Part shown: in pieces, positions 40,548-50,566 of the stretch
How the letters are laid out: each line of letters begins with the position of its first letter
How positions within the stretch are numbered: the first letter of the stretch is position 1
Origin: Rhynchopus sp. YZ270_cl-10
Lineage: Eukaryota; Euglenozoa; Diplonemea; Diplonemida; Diplonemidae
Reading direction: 5' to 3'
DNA: 64,000 nucleotides
Assembly (NCBI GenBank): GCA_964035575.1
Contig: OZ037911.1
Location: 930,001-994,000 of the forward strand
Position numbers and translations under genes: made by a program
Notes under the pieces: model-generated
Told to the model about the DNA's origin: nothing
The model's database searches: none
What the model saw: only the letters and a program-made list of their open reading frames with translations

Positions 40548-43112
40548 ATGAAGCCCGACTCCACCTCATGGTATGCACATGCTGCACCAGGTCTCGCAAA
40601 GGTACTCAAACTGCGTCCTCTTGCTGCGGACGAGCAACACACAGAGGCTGCCATCACCACCACTACCGCTACTGCTGCTGACAAGGAACCCTTCCCCGCA
40701 GACCGTGTCGCAGCACGCCAAGAGGTGCACCTCGCCGATGTCTTCACCGAACTCAATAAGGACGGCAATATCTTCAACCTAACGTCGTTACAGCAGCAGA
40801 CACCTCCTCCTGTTGTGACCCCGGTTCATGGCAAGGCAGCGCACACTTTGGATGTACGCAAAAGAAAACTGAAGTTAGAACGGAAAAGACGGAACGAATT
40901 GGAGCATCTTCTGCAACGTAAGAAGGACCGGGCAGACCAATGCTCCCAACGGAGGAGGAGAGGGGAGAAGCGGATACGGCTGTTGGAGAAGGCACAGAAT
41001 GTCCCGGAGAGGGTGAATTTGTGGTCAAGCCTTGTGTACATGGCGCAGCTGCAGCGTGCCTTCTGTTCTGCGTTGGCGCTACGGAGGGGTAGAGCTACGT
41101 TGCAGCTGCTCTTTCTTCCAGCATTGTATCGTCTCTCTCAACGTTCGCGGACGGCAGTACGGCGGCAAGACATATTAACCTCCTTTGTGTCAAATGGTTC
41201 CGAATCCTTCTTAGCAGACCAAGCAGCGAAGCACCCCCTCTTCCAAAAATTCCCCCCACACCTCCGCAAGCAGCTCTTCTCCGTATGCAAGGTGCGGCAA
41301 TACATCGCAGGAGAGACAATATGCTATCAGTCCGAGCCGTTAACATCGATGTATTTAATCTTAGGGGGCACCTGCTCTATACTGTGCAGGCTAAAGGCGT
41401 CGGATCCGGGGGCAAAGAGGACAGAGTTGCTGCGACTCAAGCACAACGACTCCTTCGGGGAGCACGGCGTTCTGTTGGAGCAGAAGCACATCAGCAGCCT
41501 CGTCGCTGCGGCCGACAGCGTTGTGCTCGAGGTGACGTTCACCCAATTCACGCAGATTGCCTCCCTGCTTACCCCTGAAGATACAAAAGAGCTGACCTCC
41601 TTTGTGACAACCAAATACAAGAATTTGATGTCCGCCAACTTCCCATTGTCTTTACAGGATTTGAGGACTCATAGCAACGTATTTTCCAGCTTTCCAGATG
41701 AACAGGTGGGCGGGGAGGCCTTCCTGCTGCAGTGGAGGTTCGGTGTGTTTGCACCGGGAGAGGAGATGTTTGTGGAAGGGGACGTGGCGGTGGGGTGTTT
41801 CTTCGTCGCGCGGGGTGAGGTCTGTCTTAGCAGTACCGGGGACATGCCGGACCGTGTTCTCTCTGAGGGGATGATGTTTGGCCAAAACGACATTGTCTTT
41901 GTCCAACGCTGCTCTGCCACCGCAACCGCCCTCACCGCTTCAAATCTATGGTTTCTCCCGAAGGAGCCTCTCAACAGCCTCCTCGCCCACGACCCTGCCG
42001 CCCTCCTCTCGTATTGTGAAAGAGTCAACTCTGAGGAGGAAGCGTCGCTCCGCATCTCCCCTGAATCATGCGATAAGGTGTTAGGGTCGTTCCCCTCAGT
42101 AGCGCATCTTCCACAACGTTTCGTGAAAGGGTTCTTAAATTTTTTGAAACCAAAGTTTTTTTCGATGGGCGAAATAATAGGCACCCGAGGACAACCGGTA
42201 CAGCATGCAATGTACGTCGCTAAAGGGACCTTTGAAATGAGCGACCCGCAACGGAGACTTTGCTGTGCACCGTACGTTCTTGGTTCCTCAGAGGCAATGG
42301 CGAAGGGGCGGTGGGGGGCGACCCTCAAGGCAGCTACCAGAGTGCAAACTTGGGTGATCAATGCAGGGTCGTTACGTCATATCCTTTCCAGCGCCGCCCA
42401 CTCTTCAGAAAGGGCCCCTACTACGTTAAGTCTCATCTCTGTTGGGAGTGCCGTTTCGCGAGCGAAGGGGGTCTTAACAAAACTCCGTCGTGGCACGGCA
42501 GAGAAAAGCACCTCACGTAAAGTCTCTCCGTCCACTAGCCCACGAAAATCCGGGTCAACACCGTCAAAACAGAAGACAGATATCCTTCCGAGTCTTACAC
42601 CAGGAGAGGGGTCGTCACAACGCAATCTGTTGAACCGCAGTCTTCTCGCACCACCTCCAGTTGGTGTAGGGGCGAATGGTGATGATGTGGAGTCGGATAA
42701 ACTGTATGCGGAGGAAGCGCGACGAAGTATGCTGGAAGGTGCGCTATCCAAGGTGACCCATCTCAAGCAGGTTGGCGGCGCAAATTGGAGTGGAAAAAGC
42801 AAGGAGGCGTCTGTCTACAATCTCACAGAGTCTGACGAAACCGTTCTCCTCGAAACCTTCACGCAAAAAATGAAGGACCTAGAGGATGGCCGGCGTGAGG
42901 AGGAGGAGGAAGGGGGTGCTGCTGCGGGTGGGCTTGATGTGCATGCAGTGTCCGCGCTCATTAAGATGCACAGTCCAGTGCGGAAGTATCGGCGCCCGCG
43001 GGAGGCCAAGACGGTCCTCATATGCACACCACGACCAACAAAGCTACCGCCCCTCATGAACCCTGGGGTAGGAGGGGGAGGGGGAGGAGGGGAGGAACCA
43101 AGCGCGAATTAA
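40548..43112 (+). CDS. Protein with three cyclic-nucleotide-binding-like domains, 854 aa
   Basis: CNB domains sense cAMP/cGMP or have become structural. A basic coiled region (residues 100-170) precedes three CNB-like beta-barrels. The first, about 235-365, starts HPLFQKFPPHLRKQLFSVCK and has FGEHGVLLEQKHISSLV. The second, about 390-510, has FGQNDIVFVQRCSATATAL. The third, about 515-630, is diverged (VLGSSEAMAKGRWGATLK). In canonical domains the phosphate-binding cassette is FGE-x-A-L-x..R-A-A/T; here the first has Lys-His for the key Arg, and only the second keeps an Arg before a small-residue run, so ligand binding is doubtful in at least two. There is no kinase or channel domain. The long disordered C terminus has two coiled stretches. 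ATG 40548 is the first ATG in this frame. Confidence 0.85.
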   Translation: MKPDSTSWYAHAAPGLAKVLKLRPLAADEQHTEAAITTTTATAADKEPFPADRVAARQEVHLADVFTELNKDGNIFNLTSLQQQTPPPVVTPVHGKAAHTLDVRKRKLKLERKRRNELEHLLQRKKDRADQCSQRRRRGEKRIRLLEKAQNVPERVNLWSSLVYMAQLQRAFCSALALRRGRATLQLLFLPALYRLSQRSRTAVRRQDILTSFVSNGSESFLADQAAKHPLFQKFPPHLRKQLFSVCKVRQYIAGETICYQSEPLTSMYLILGGTCSILCRLKASDPGAKRTELLRLKHNDSFGEHGVLLEQKHISSLVAAADSVVLEVTFTQFTQIASLLTPEDTKELTSFVTTKYKNLMSANFPLSLQDLRTHSNVFSSFPDEQVGGEAFLLQWRFGVFAPGEEMFVEGDVAVGCFFVARGEVCLSSTGDMPDRVLSEGMMFGQNDIVFVQRCSATATALTASNLWFLPKEPLNSLLAHDPAALLSYCERVNSEEEASLRISPESCDKVLGSFPSVAHLPQRFVKGFLNFLKPKFFSMGEIIGTRGQPVQHAMYVAKGTFEMSDPQRRLCCAPYVLGSSEAMAKGRWGATLKAATRVQTWVINAGSLRHILSSAAHSSERAPTTLSLISVGSAVSRAKGVLTKLRRGTAEKSTSRKVSPSTSPRKSGSTPSKQKTDILPSLTPGEGSSQRNLLNRSLLAPPPVGVGANGDDVESDKLYAEEARRSMLEGALSKVTHLKQVGGANWSGKSKEASVYNLTESDETVLLETFTQKMKDLEDGRREEEEEGGAAAGGLDVHAVSALIKMHSPVRKYRRPREAKTVLICTPRPTKLPPLMNPGVGGGGGGGEEPSAN

Positions 43113-43546
43113 TCCCCTGTTTTTTTTTGTTCCTGCTTTTCAGTGGGGAAAAACGGGGGGTATAGGCGAAAAAAAAAAGTACAGTGTCAGAGTGTTCCCC
43201 CCGCCCAACCAAAAGGCCTTCTTCCGAAGTCCCTTTTTATCTCTCATGAAGTCTTCAAGGAAAGATCCCCTCGTACACATTCGGGTTTCCCTTTTTTATA
43301 AAACCAACCTCGCGTGATACGAAAAATGGAAACCTAACTTTGGCACCTCCTTTGGGAACTCTATTCATTCCACCTTTTTTTGAGCTACACAATTCCGCAT
43401 CTGTGGGGGGGCAACATGAGGCTGTGTTGCTGTACGCTGTGTTTCACTTCTTTTCCCCTCTTTCTGTTTCTCTATCTTCTCCACTACCCCAACAACCTTA
43501 CACAACAGACACACACCACCCCCCTCCCCTCACCTCCCCCTTCTTC
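43113..43546. other. Short intergenic stretch
   Basis: Homopolymers and a CT-rich leader before the next ATG. The frame is open upstream of 43547 but has no in-frame ATG there. Confidence 0.5.
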
Positions 43547-44680
43547 ATGCAACCCGACCACTCCCCACAGGTGAGCTTCAGCTCCCCGGCAGGTTCTCCT
43601 ACGGTACGCTTTGGCTCGGAAGAGCGTTTGTCACCACACGCACCGCAGACACACACCGGGGTGCTTCCTGCTGCTGCTGCTCCAACTACCGCTGCTGCCG
43701 CCGCACCCCCACCCCCCGCCCCTGTGGTCCTCAGCAGTGGGCTCCCTTTGGAAACGCTAAGACAGCAGCCATGGTGGCGTCTGGAAGCGGTAACCTCCCC
43801 ATCGCCCCCTGACAGGGCAGGCCCGCTGATGGGGTTGGTGCAGCAGCATGAGGCTGTGGCGAGGCAGCTAGGGGGGCATGCGCAGTGGGGGTATGCGTGC
43901 GGGGGGCTGGATGTGGCGCAGTTGGTGCAGTTCGTCGAGGGTCTGTCGCAGCAGGCGGCGCAGACACAGCAGCTCCTGGCGCTGCAGGAGCAGATGATGG
44001 AAGAGGTCTACGGGGTGGTCCAGAGGCATGAGGCGGTTCTCCCGGACCTTCCGCCGGAGACGTTGGCGCAGCTGTACGGTGCGGTGCAGAAGGGGGCTGA
44101 GCAGGTGGGTGGTGGAGGTGCATCTGCCCCTGCGCCTGCCTCTGCTTCTGCTTCTGCATCTGCATCTGGTATACAAGAAGCCGAGTCGCGCTGCGCCGCA
44201 GCAGAGCAAGAGGTAGCGCTCATGAAGACGCAGGTCAAGCACTACGAGGAGGAGGCGGAGCGGTGCCGCCACGCCTTTGCGGAGTACGAGGCCACCTACT
44301 CTGCGTTGGTGGCGTCGGTGGCGGCGGGTGGTGGCGGTGGTGGTCCACAAGGTAGTGTCGGAGGTCTTGGTGGTAGTGGTGGTGGTAGCCTTGCCGCGAG
44401 CCCCATAAGGCCACAACAACAAACAGTCGCACCCCTGCGATCTGCAGTGCTGTCAGCTCCGTTGGAGCTGTGGGGGAGGGATAGCGGCGGTGTGGGTATG
44501 CTGGGAGGGCGGAAGGCAGGTGGTCCGCAAGGTGGTAGTGTGGGAGGTCTTGGTGGTGGTGGTGGTGCAAATGGTCTTGGTGGTTTCAGTAGTAGTAGTG
44601 GTGGTGGTGGTGTGAGTCGAAGACAGAACCACGTTTCATTCCGTCCGCCAACGGAGACGAAGCTGGCAGAGTCGTTTTGA
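43547..44680 (+). CDS. Ala/Gly-rich coiled-coil protein, 377 aa
   Basis: No family recognised. Residues 1-75 are Ala/Pro/Ser-rich (SPAGSPTVRFGSEE). A helical, Gln/Glu-rich region runs from about 100 to 190 (QQAAQTQQLLALQEQMMEEV) and again at 205-250 (ESRCAAAEQEVALMKTQVKH), both with heptad-like spacing typical of coiled coils. The rest is Gly-rich (several GGG runs) with poly-Gly/Ser. Small (SA)n repeats lie at about 190-205. It could be a cytoskeletal or scaffold protein, but that is a guess. ATG 43547 is the first in-frame ATG; the open upstream region would require a non-ATG start. Confidence 0.6.
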   Translation: MQPDHSPQVSFSSPAGSPTVRFGSEERLSPHAPQTHTGVLPAAAAPTTAAAAAPPPPAPVVLSSGLPLETLRQQPWWRLEAVTSPSPPDRAGPLMGLVQQHEAVARQLGGHAQWGYACGGLDVAQLVQFVEGLSQQAAQTQQLLALQEQMMEEVYGVVQRHEAVLPDLPPETLAQLYGAVQKGAEQVGGGGASAPAPASASASASASGIQEAESRCAAAEQEVALMKTQVKHYEEEAERCRHAFAEYEATYSALVASVAAGGGGGGPQGSVGGLGGSGGGSLAASPIRPQQQTVAPLRSAVLSAPLELWGRDSGGVGMLGGRKAGGPQGGSVGGLGGGGGANGLGGFSSSSGGGGVSRRQNHVSFRPPTETKLAESF

Positions 44681-45271
44681 CGCGATCGTGATATCGCACC
44701 ATACAGACAGAGTTAACCAAGCATTCTTCATTAACCTAACTGTGCCGTCATACACGCTACCCCTAACCCTCTCTGTTAGAGGCACCATTTGAGGAGCTGA
44801 ACCCATGAGCAGTGAGGTGACGCAAAAACTTTAGAGCCAAAAATCGAGAAATAAACAATTTTTTTTTGGGGGGGAATTCACCGGGGGAAAAAAAGGGAAC
44901 CATACAAAACCCCTCTCCTAATGTACGTAGAACGATAGAACCTAATGATCTTTATCCCCCTAAAAACCCTTTTTGAAATTACTCCTCCTTTTCTTGTGTT
45001 TCAACGCAAAAAAAAAAAACACCACAATTTTTAATCCCTCAGAGCAAAGCACACCTCATCAATATGGTCGTCGTTTGCATCTTCTGACATTTCCCTCACT
45101 CTCTCTCTCTCTCTCATTTCTTCGCTTTCTTTTGACTAAGCAGTAGCTGCTCTGCTCCTCCCCAACCTTTTTTTATTTTATATACTAAGCACGAGACTTA
45201 GGATATTACAACCCCCCTTTTTTTCCTCTATTTTTCTCTCTTTTCCCCCCCTTTCTGTACAACTACCAATC
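44681..45271. other. Intergenic region with a family B remnant
   Basis: AT-rich; TATACTAAGCACGAGACTTA at 45180-45199 is a truncated family B copy followed by a long CT tract up to the next gene's leader. No gene seen. Confidence 0.5.
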
Positions 45272-46627
45272 ATGAGCGAACTCTACCCTCAGGTCGTCGA
45301 CGTTGTCATCAAATCCATCGAAGGCCTCCCCTCTGGTACCCGGCCTTACATTGCCATCGATGTTGTAGGCAAGAAAGCTGCCGAAGCATGCCCACCACCT
45401 ACGACCCGTGTACTGCGATCTGCTGCTGTCGGCCCCACCGAGGTGAACGAGGCGCACGCCATCCTCCTGCGGTCGGGCGACACCGTCTCCGTCATTCTCA
45501 CCATATGGGACAAAGGGGCGCATTGCTGCGATGCGATTCTGGGGCGCTCGGTGTCAGCATTTGACCGCCTCAATCCACCTGGTTCTACGACGTTGTATCT
45601 CCATGGGGGAAGGACGCTTCACGTAGACATATCAGTACGGACTGTCTCGTTGCTTGTCATAAAGAATAGAACCCCTTTGTACCACAGCAGTGCGAACGAC
45701 ACAACATCAAGCACCACCGCCACCACGACGTCGTTGAGTCATAGTACGACGCCCTCCCGCGAAGCCCGCGAAGTGCTCGTTGTGGACAGTGGTAGTCGTG
45801 CACTGCAGCTTCTCTCCCGCTCTGTTGTCTCGTGGCTTGCCTCTAAGCTGCGTGAGGCGCGACGTATTGTGCAGGTACAACGCGGGTCGCTAGAATACCG
45901 TGAAGCAGAAGGCCGTGCGGCACGCCACCGTATCGAAACGTTGGAAGGGGTGATTGCAGTGCAGAAGGAGCTCCAGACGCAACGGGAGGAGCGGTTCGCG
46001 GAGCAGTCGGGCGAGCTGGAGAACGAGGTGCACGCTGCGATACAAGCGTTGGAGGCGAGCGAGGCCGAGAACGAAGAGGCACGGGGCGCGAATGCGGTCC
46101 TCACGCGACAGTACAACCAGCTGCGCCACACTGTGGACAAGCTTCGCCACGACCTCGAAATGGAGAAGAGCAACAACAAAGAAGGTGCCGCTGTCGAGGC
46201 CCTCCTCGGCGGCGGCTGTGGCGACGTCGTGCGCGACCTGGACGTCCGCGTACGCACCCTCACCGCAGAGAACCAGCACCTTTCACTCAAGCTGCATTCC
46301 TACTCTCTTATGGAGGGTCTTGTTGAGCGTTTTCTGCCAAAGCTGTACAAAACGCTTGACCTGCCGTACTCAACAAGGGGCAGTGCAAGCCAGCCGCTGG
46401 AAAGCTGTAAAGCTGCCTGGGTGAAGGCAGGTGAAGCGGAGTTTGCGAATGCACACACCAAGCGCGCACCGCATCCACCACAGCACATCAGCCGCCCTGC
46501 AGCAGCCATAGCTGCACGCAAGGGGGAGACAGGGAAGGAGGGAGGTGCTCGACGGAGGTCGGTTCCAAACCCGTCTCTGCAGTTTGTAACGACTGTACGA
46601 CACAACATGGCAGATGCGTGGTATTGA
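45272..46627 (+). CDS. C2-like plus coiled-coil protein, 451 aa
   Basis: The first 130 residues (VVDVVIKSIEGLPSGTRPYI, then DTVSVILTIWDKGAHCCD) have the beta-strand pattern of a C2 domain, usually a membrane or protein docking fold, but the Asp loops that bind calcium are not evident. From about 170 to 350 the protein is a long coiled coil (IETLEGVIAVQKELQTQREE, HTVDKLRHDLEMEKSN). The C-terminal third is basic and disordered. The layout resembles centriolar or ciliary C2-plus-coiled-coil proteins, though no specific orthologue is recognised. ATG 45272 follows a poly-pyrimidine tract. Gene reality is well supported by length; identity is unknown. Confidence 0.7.
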   Translation: MSELYPQVVDVVIKSIEGLPSGTRPYIAIDVVGKKAAEACPPPTTRVLRSAAVGPTEVNEAHAILLRSGDTVSVILTIWDKGAHCCDAILGRSVSAFDRLNPPGSTTLYLHGGRTLHVDISVRTVSLLVIKNRTPLYHSSANDTTSSTTATTTSLSHSTTPSREAREVLVVDSGSRALQLLSRSVVSWLASKLREARRIVQVQRGSLEYREAEGRAARHRIETLEGVIAVQKELQTQREERFAEQSGELENEVHAAIQALEASEAENEEARGANAVLTRQYNQLRHTVDKLRHDLEMEKSNNKEGAAVEALLGGGCGDVVRDLDVRVRTLTAENQHLSLKLHSYSLMEGLVERFLPKLYKTLDLPYSTRGSASQPLESCKAAWVKAGEAEFANAHTKRAPHPPQHISRPAAAIAARKGETGKEGGARRRSVPNPSLQFVTTVRHNMADAWY

Positions 46628-46997
46628 GTGTGTGGGGGTGGGTTCATTGTCTGATGCTATATCTTGTATGCATTTTTGGATTTTTTTTGGCTTCACAGTC
46701 AGAACCGAAAATGTTTCTTTTTTGTTTAGGTAAGAAGCGCTTTTCTTTCAAACCTTCTTTTTATGTACAAAAAGCGCTGTCTTTCTACCGTATTTGGGGT
46801 ATTTTTTTGTACACTTTTTTGCCACCTCTTTCGTTCGAACTTGAATGTTTTGCCCTGCCTTCTTACAAGCTTTTTCTTTTCCATCGTCGCCAATCTTTCC
46901 ACCTCCAGTTTCCCCTCAGAAACCACCAAAACTATCCTTCCCTCTCCCCTTCTGATTCTTTTTAACACTTTCTGTTGGCCACATGGTATTTTTTTGC

Positions 46998-47060
46998 TTT
47001 CATCCGGGGCTGGCATCGTACAGTGGATCGGTCAGTCAGAAGTGCCTGCATCAATAACTA
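46998..47060 (+). repeat. Dispersed repeat family C copy
   Basis: CATCCGGGGCTGGCATCGTA, CAGTGGATCGGTCAGTCAGA, AGTGCCTGCATCAATAACTA. It lies about 40 nt before the MAT1-like start. Confidence 0.75.
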
Positions 47061-47101
47061 CTATTTACTCCAGGAAATTAGGAAAATAAGAATAGACCAC
47101 A

Positions 47102-47620
47102 ATGAATGAGCGAGACGAACGCCGTATGTCAGCAGACGCCCTGCGCACCCGCCAGGAGGTGCTGGCGGTGTACTGGAAGATCGAGGCAGACTTCCCGACC
47201 CTGCGAGCATACAACGACTACCTGGAGATGCTTGAGGAGATCGTTGCCGACCTGTGTGGCGACGACGAGGTCGTGCGGCGCACACGCAGACAGGCCCTCG
47301 AGGAGTACAAGAAGCTCAACCCACGCACGCGCCTCTCACGCACTCACACTGCACAGACCGCAACCGTCTCCGTACGCGTCGCAAGCAACCTCCCGCCCCC
47401 AGCCTCCCTCGAGCAAGACATGACACCCCAGGCCTGGAAGGATTGGTCACTGAAAGGCACCCACGAACGCTACGCAAACCCAAACACCACAACACGCGCA
47501 GAGCGGGATGCAGGTGGTTACAGAAGGCTGCATGCATGGGAATACGCACAGGCACTTACCTTTGTCCCACTCGACAAGCAAGCAAGGAGCAATGACGACT
47601 GGGGCGTCGTTGATGGCTGA
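47102..47620 (+). CDS. MAT1-like CDK-activating-kinase assembly factor without RING domain, 172 aa
   Basis: MAT1 (TFB3) joins cyclin H and CDK7 in the TFIIH kinase module. The stretch FPTLRAYNDYLEMLEEIVAD at residues 32-51, preceded by RTRQEVLAVYWKIEAD and followed by a charged RRTRRQALEEYKKLNP helix, matches the conserved MAT1 core (F-x-S-L-R-E-Y-N-D-F/Y-L-E-x-x-E-x-I-V). Known MAT1 proteins begin with a C3HC4 RING finger before this helix; here the frame starts only 31 residues earlier and has no Cys/His pattern. The C-terminal half (TPQAWKDWSLKGTHERYANP) shows no clear match. At 172 residues it is about half the usual length. No RING is seen in 46628-47101 in any frame. It could also be a distant helical protein sharing this motif. 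Confidence 0.55.
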   Translation: MNERDERRMSADALRTRQEVLAVYWKIEADFPTLRAYNDYLEMLEEIVADLCGDDEVVRRTRRQALEEYKKLNPRTRLSRTHTAQTATVSVRVASNLPPPASLEQDMTPQAWKDWSLKGTHERYANPNTTTRAERDAGGYRRLHAWEYAQALTFVPLDKQARSNDDWGVVDG

Positions 47621-47997
47621 CGCTGCTTTCTTCCGCTCACGGTGCAAATGATACACGCCTTTTGAGAGCACACACTACTTAGGGTATCTCCTCCGCTGCA
47701 TGAAGAATCCAGCAGATTGACCACCTTCCGAAGCGGCTGCTGTGAAGGCAGAGAGGCTGAGTACGAAGCCACCATGCACAGCACAGAGTAGGGCCGCAGC
47801 AGGACGAAAGCTTTCTTTGGTGCAGAAGGTAACGTGGCAGTATGCATCTTCTCGACCCTGCGTGGAAAAGCAGAACAGAGCGGCTGGCGTTTTTTTTTTT
47901 TTTTTAGTTCTAGCGAGAAGCGTATTCCAGATGGGCATAATGTGTTGCTCTGTACGTGGCAGAATGGGAGACACGTTTATTTGACAGATTTGATCGG

Positions 47998-48060
47998 CCA
48001 CGAAGTGTAGGGCTCATAGGTCCACCCACGGTGTTCTGGTCGCACCAAGTTCTTTGGATG
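47998..48060 (+). repeat. Dispersed repeat family A, front-half copy
   Basis: CCACGAAGTGTAGGGCTCAT, AGGTCCACCCACGGTGTTCT, GGTCGCACCAAG. Confidence 0.5.
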
Positions 48061-48248
48061 CCCTTATGTGATTGCTACAACCTGGCTGTGGTTTCATCCC
48101 GCGAAGTGATTGGTTCCCTCTGCGATGACAGTGTTGCAAAAAAGGTGAGGACTGTGTCAAAACAGTGTCATAATACTGCTGATAGAGGAGAGACACACAC
48201 CGCCGTTTTTGTTTGCTGATGCTGTGCGATAAACGAATGTGATCAACA

Positions 48249-48325
48249 GTGACTAGAGAGAGGCTTAGGGTCTTCTTATAAACTTTTGTTTGGGAGTGTC
48301 TGCGTCCCACGAGAGGCGTTTTTTG
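48249..48325 (+). repeat. Family B followed by a family J fragment
   Basis: GTGACTAGAGAGAGGCTTAG, GGTCTTCTTATAAACTTTTG, then GTGTCTGCGTCCCACGAGAG. Confidence 0.6.
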
Positions 48326-48509
48326 CACATATACCAATCTTCGCTTTGTGTTTGCCAATTCTGATGCATATTTCGATAAATCGCGTCCGTTCTCAGAGGG
48401 GTGAAATGAATAATGTGTGTGTCCTGCTTGTAGTTGGGGAACCTTTAGGCGTGCTGTTGAAACGCAACAAAACGATGCATATTTACAACGCAATCTGTTA
48501 AAGGCGATT

Positions 48510-48600
48510 AAGGTGACTAAGCACGAGAGACAAAAAAAAAAGATTGATGAATAACCAATGTTCAAAAACGAGGCTTAGGGTCATCTTATAAACGTTTATT
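48510..48600 (+). repeat. Dispersed repeat family B, extended copy
   Basis: AAGGTGACTAAGCACGAGAG begins it; GATTGATGAATAACCAATGT and CGAGGCTTAGGGTCATCTTA follow as a second, partial unit. Confidence 0.65.
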
Positions 48601-48817
48601 TAGAGTTGACTTCCGCAAACAGTTTAGGTTCATCTTACACCATATTTTCCCCTTTTTATTTTCTTTGAAAACGTCAAAAATCAATTCTGACAGTGGAGCA
48701 TCCTCACTCATACAAAAACCACATTTTTTCAAAAAATCGAACGAAAAAACCACTACACATCTCTCTCTCTCTCTCCCCCACAAAAACTCATCCTTGCGAC
48801 ATTTTTAATCACCCAAT

Positions 48818-49302
48818 TGGTGCTTCCCGGGGGGTATGCATTTCACAAATTTTCACAAAATGTGACAAGTTTTCACAAGTTTTCACAACACGAAAACCGC
48901 TATAAAATTGTGAAGGCTGGTGAAAAATGGTGAAAAATTGTGAAAAGTTGTGAAAAGTGCGAAAAGTTGTGAAAAGTTGTGAATTGATTTTATTTTTTTG
49001 GGGGTTTTTTTTGGGTTGGGTGGTGGCCCACCCATTGAGGGGTATTTTGGGATTCACAAGATAGAACGTGATGTGGTGTACCTGTGTACCTGTGTACTGT
49101 GTACTGTGCGGAAATGACGAGAACTTGTCCATTTCGGCAAATTGACCCCACCACTGGCCGGACGGATTCCGGAAATGCAAATGCCGGCATTTAAAAGCTT
49201 CACCAACGAAGAAAAAAAGGGTGATGAAAAGTTGTGAAAAGTTGTGAAAAGTTGTGAATTGAATTGAAAATTTGTGAAATGCATACCCCCCGGGAAGCAC
49301 CA
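48818..49302. mobile_element. TIR element (485 bp) with 5-bp target duplication CCAAT
   Basis: TGGTGCTTCCCGGGGGGTAT...GCATTTCACAAATTTTC at the left is repeated inverted at the right end. Tandem TGTGAAAAGT motifs occupy both subterminal parts in opposite orientation. CCAAT is duplicated at 48813-48817 and 49303-49307. No coding capacity. It lies about 150 nt before the next gene's start. Confidence 0.85.
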
Positions 49303-49452
49303 CCAATAAACTTTCCCATACCACACCCTCTCTCCTCAGACGAAAGCAACACCCCCTATCTTCCACCCCTTTTTTGTCGGGAGACCATTTTTTTTGAGCT
49401 AGGAGCGTCTCTGCCAAACCACATTGGGGGGAGGTGAGCAACCAAGCAAAAC

Positions 49453-50265
49453 ATGGCCGCAGCAAACGGCGAAACGAAGCAGAAATCATGGCTTAGCCGC
49501 TCTGTGGCAGCACTGCGCGGGAAGGGCATCACGGAGGCTGTGGAGGGTGGCGTCAAGGTCTGCGACGAAGACGCATTGGCAGCGCACGCAGAAAGCTGGA
49601 AGGCCGTCTACTGCGACCTCCAGAAGGAGGCCCTGCAGCTGAAGGAGCAGAACGCGGCGCTCCTCAAGGAAATCAACGAGATTCACAGCAAAGTGTCCGA
49701 CACCACAGGACGCGATCCTTCGGTTGCGTTGGCACAGCTCCGCAAGGACGTCGAATACTGGCGTGAATTTGCAACCAAAGTGACCGCAGCACCTCAACAC
49801 AACACCTCCCACGAAGACGACGTCGCACTCTCCCCTCAATCCACCTCCTCCGGCAGTCATGATGATGATATCGCACGCAGTCAAGACCTCACTGCGCTGC
49901 CGGTTGTCTCCGCACCACGTTTGGATGCACCCCTGGAGGACGACATGATGTGCGACGAGAGTGTCGACATGATGGAAGCCAACGGTGTGCGTGCACGCGA
50001 CTGGTGGCCCTCCATGCTCGTTGTCGGGACCGCCCACAACAGAACCTTTGCAGAGGAAGAGCACTCCCTCACCTCCGCCTTCGACGTTCTCCGTGAAGAC
50101 CGCTACCAAGCTAACCTCGCAAAGGGACGCAAAGGAGGTAAAGGGCGGGGGAAAGGTGGAAAAGGGGGTCGAGGAGGGGGAGGAGGAGGCAGAGAAAAGC
50201 GTGGAGGAAAAGACGGACGCACCCAGCAGGATGACTGGCGGGACAGAAGGCAGGGTGGAAAGTGA
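49453..50265 (+). CDS. Coiled-coil protein with acidic middle and Gly/Lys/Arg-rich tail, 270 aa
   Basis: Residues 1-35 are basic and amphipathic (KQKSWLSRSVAALRGKG); 45-110 form a coiled coil (ALQLKEQNAALLKEINEIHS). The middle (115-180) is Asp/Ser-rich, with DDDIARSQDL and an EDDMMCDESVD patch. The last 50 residues are strongly basic, with repeats of GKGGK and RGG-like GGG (ANLAKGRKGGKGRGKGGKGG), the kind of tail that binds RNA or ribosomes in other proteins. No enzyme domain is seen. It shares the acidic-then-GKGGKG layout with the protein at 52527, though the bodies differ. ATG 49453 follows AGCAAAAC. Family unknown. Confidence 0.65.
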   Translation: MAAANGETKQKSWLSRSVAALRGKGITEAVEGGVKVCDEDALAAHAESWKAVYCDLQKEALQLKEQNAALLKEINEIHSKVSDTTGRDPSVALAQLRKDVEYWREFATKVTAAPQHNTSHEDDVALSPQSTSSGSHDDDIARSQDLTALPVVSAPRLDAPLEDDMMCDESVDMMEANGVRARDWWPSMLVVGTAHNRTFAEEEHSLTSAFDVLREDRYQANLAKGRKGGKGRGKGGKGGRGGGGGGREKRGGKDGRTQQDDWRDRRQGGK

Positions 50266-50566
50266 GTTGAAAGTTGAAAGCGGAAAAAAAAAAAATAAAA
50301 AGCGGGTCCTGAAGTAATCGCATTTTTTTGAGAGGTTGGGTTAGATGACACTCAGCATTTTATTTTAAACTTCAGCGTGCAATGTCACTTTGTGTACAGA
50401 AAAAAAAAACTATTTTTTTTTGCGTCTGTTTTTGGTGTTTCTTCCAAAGAGAAGGGCTGGTGTAGGGGGGGGGAGTATAAAGAAACCTCTCCCATCAGCT
50501 CTACTCTGTATTCTTACCCTGTTGAGACATCACTGCGCAAAATAAATAATAATTTGGTGCTTTTCG

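Larger units (their letters stand above)
47621..49452. other. 1.8-kb intergenic region
   Basis: Contains repeats A, B and J remnants, a clear TIR element (48818-49302) and homopolymers. No supported gene. Confidence 0.5.
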
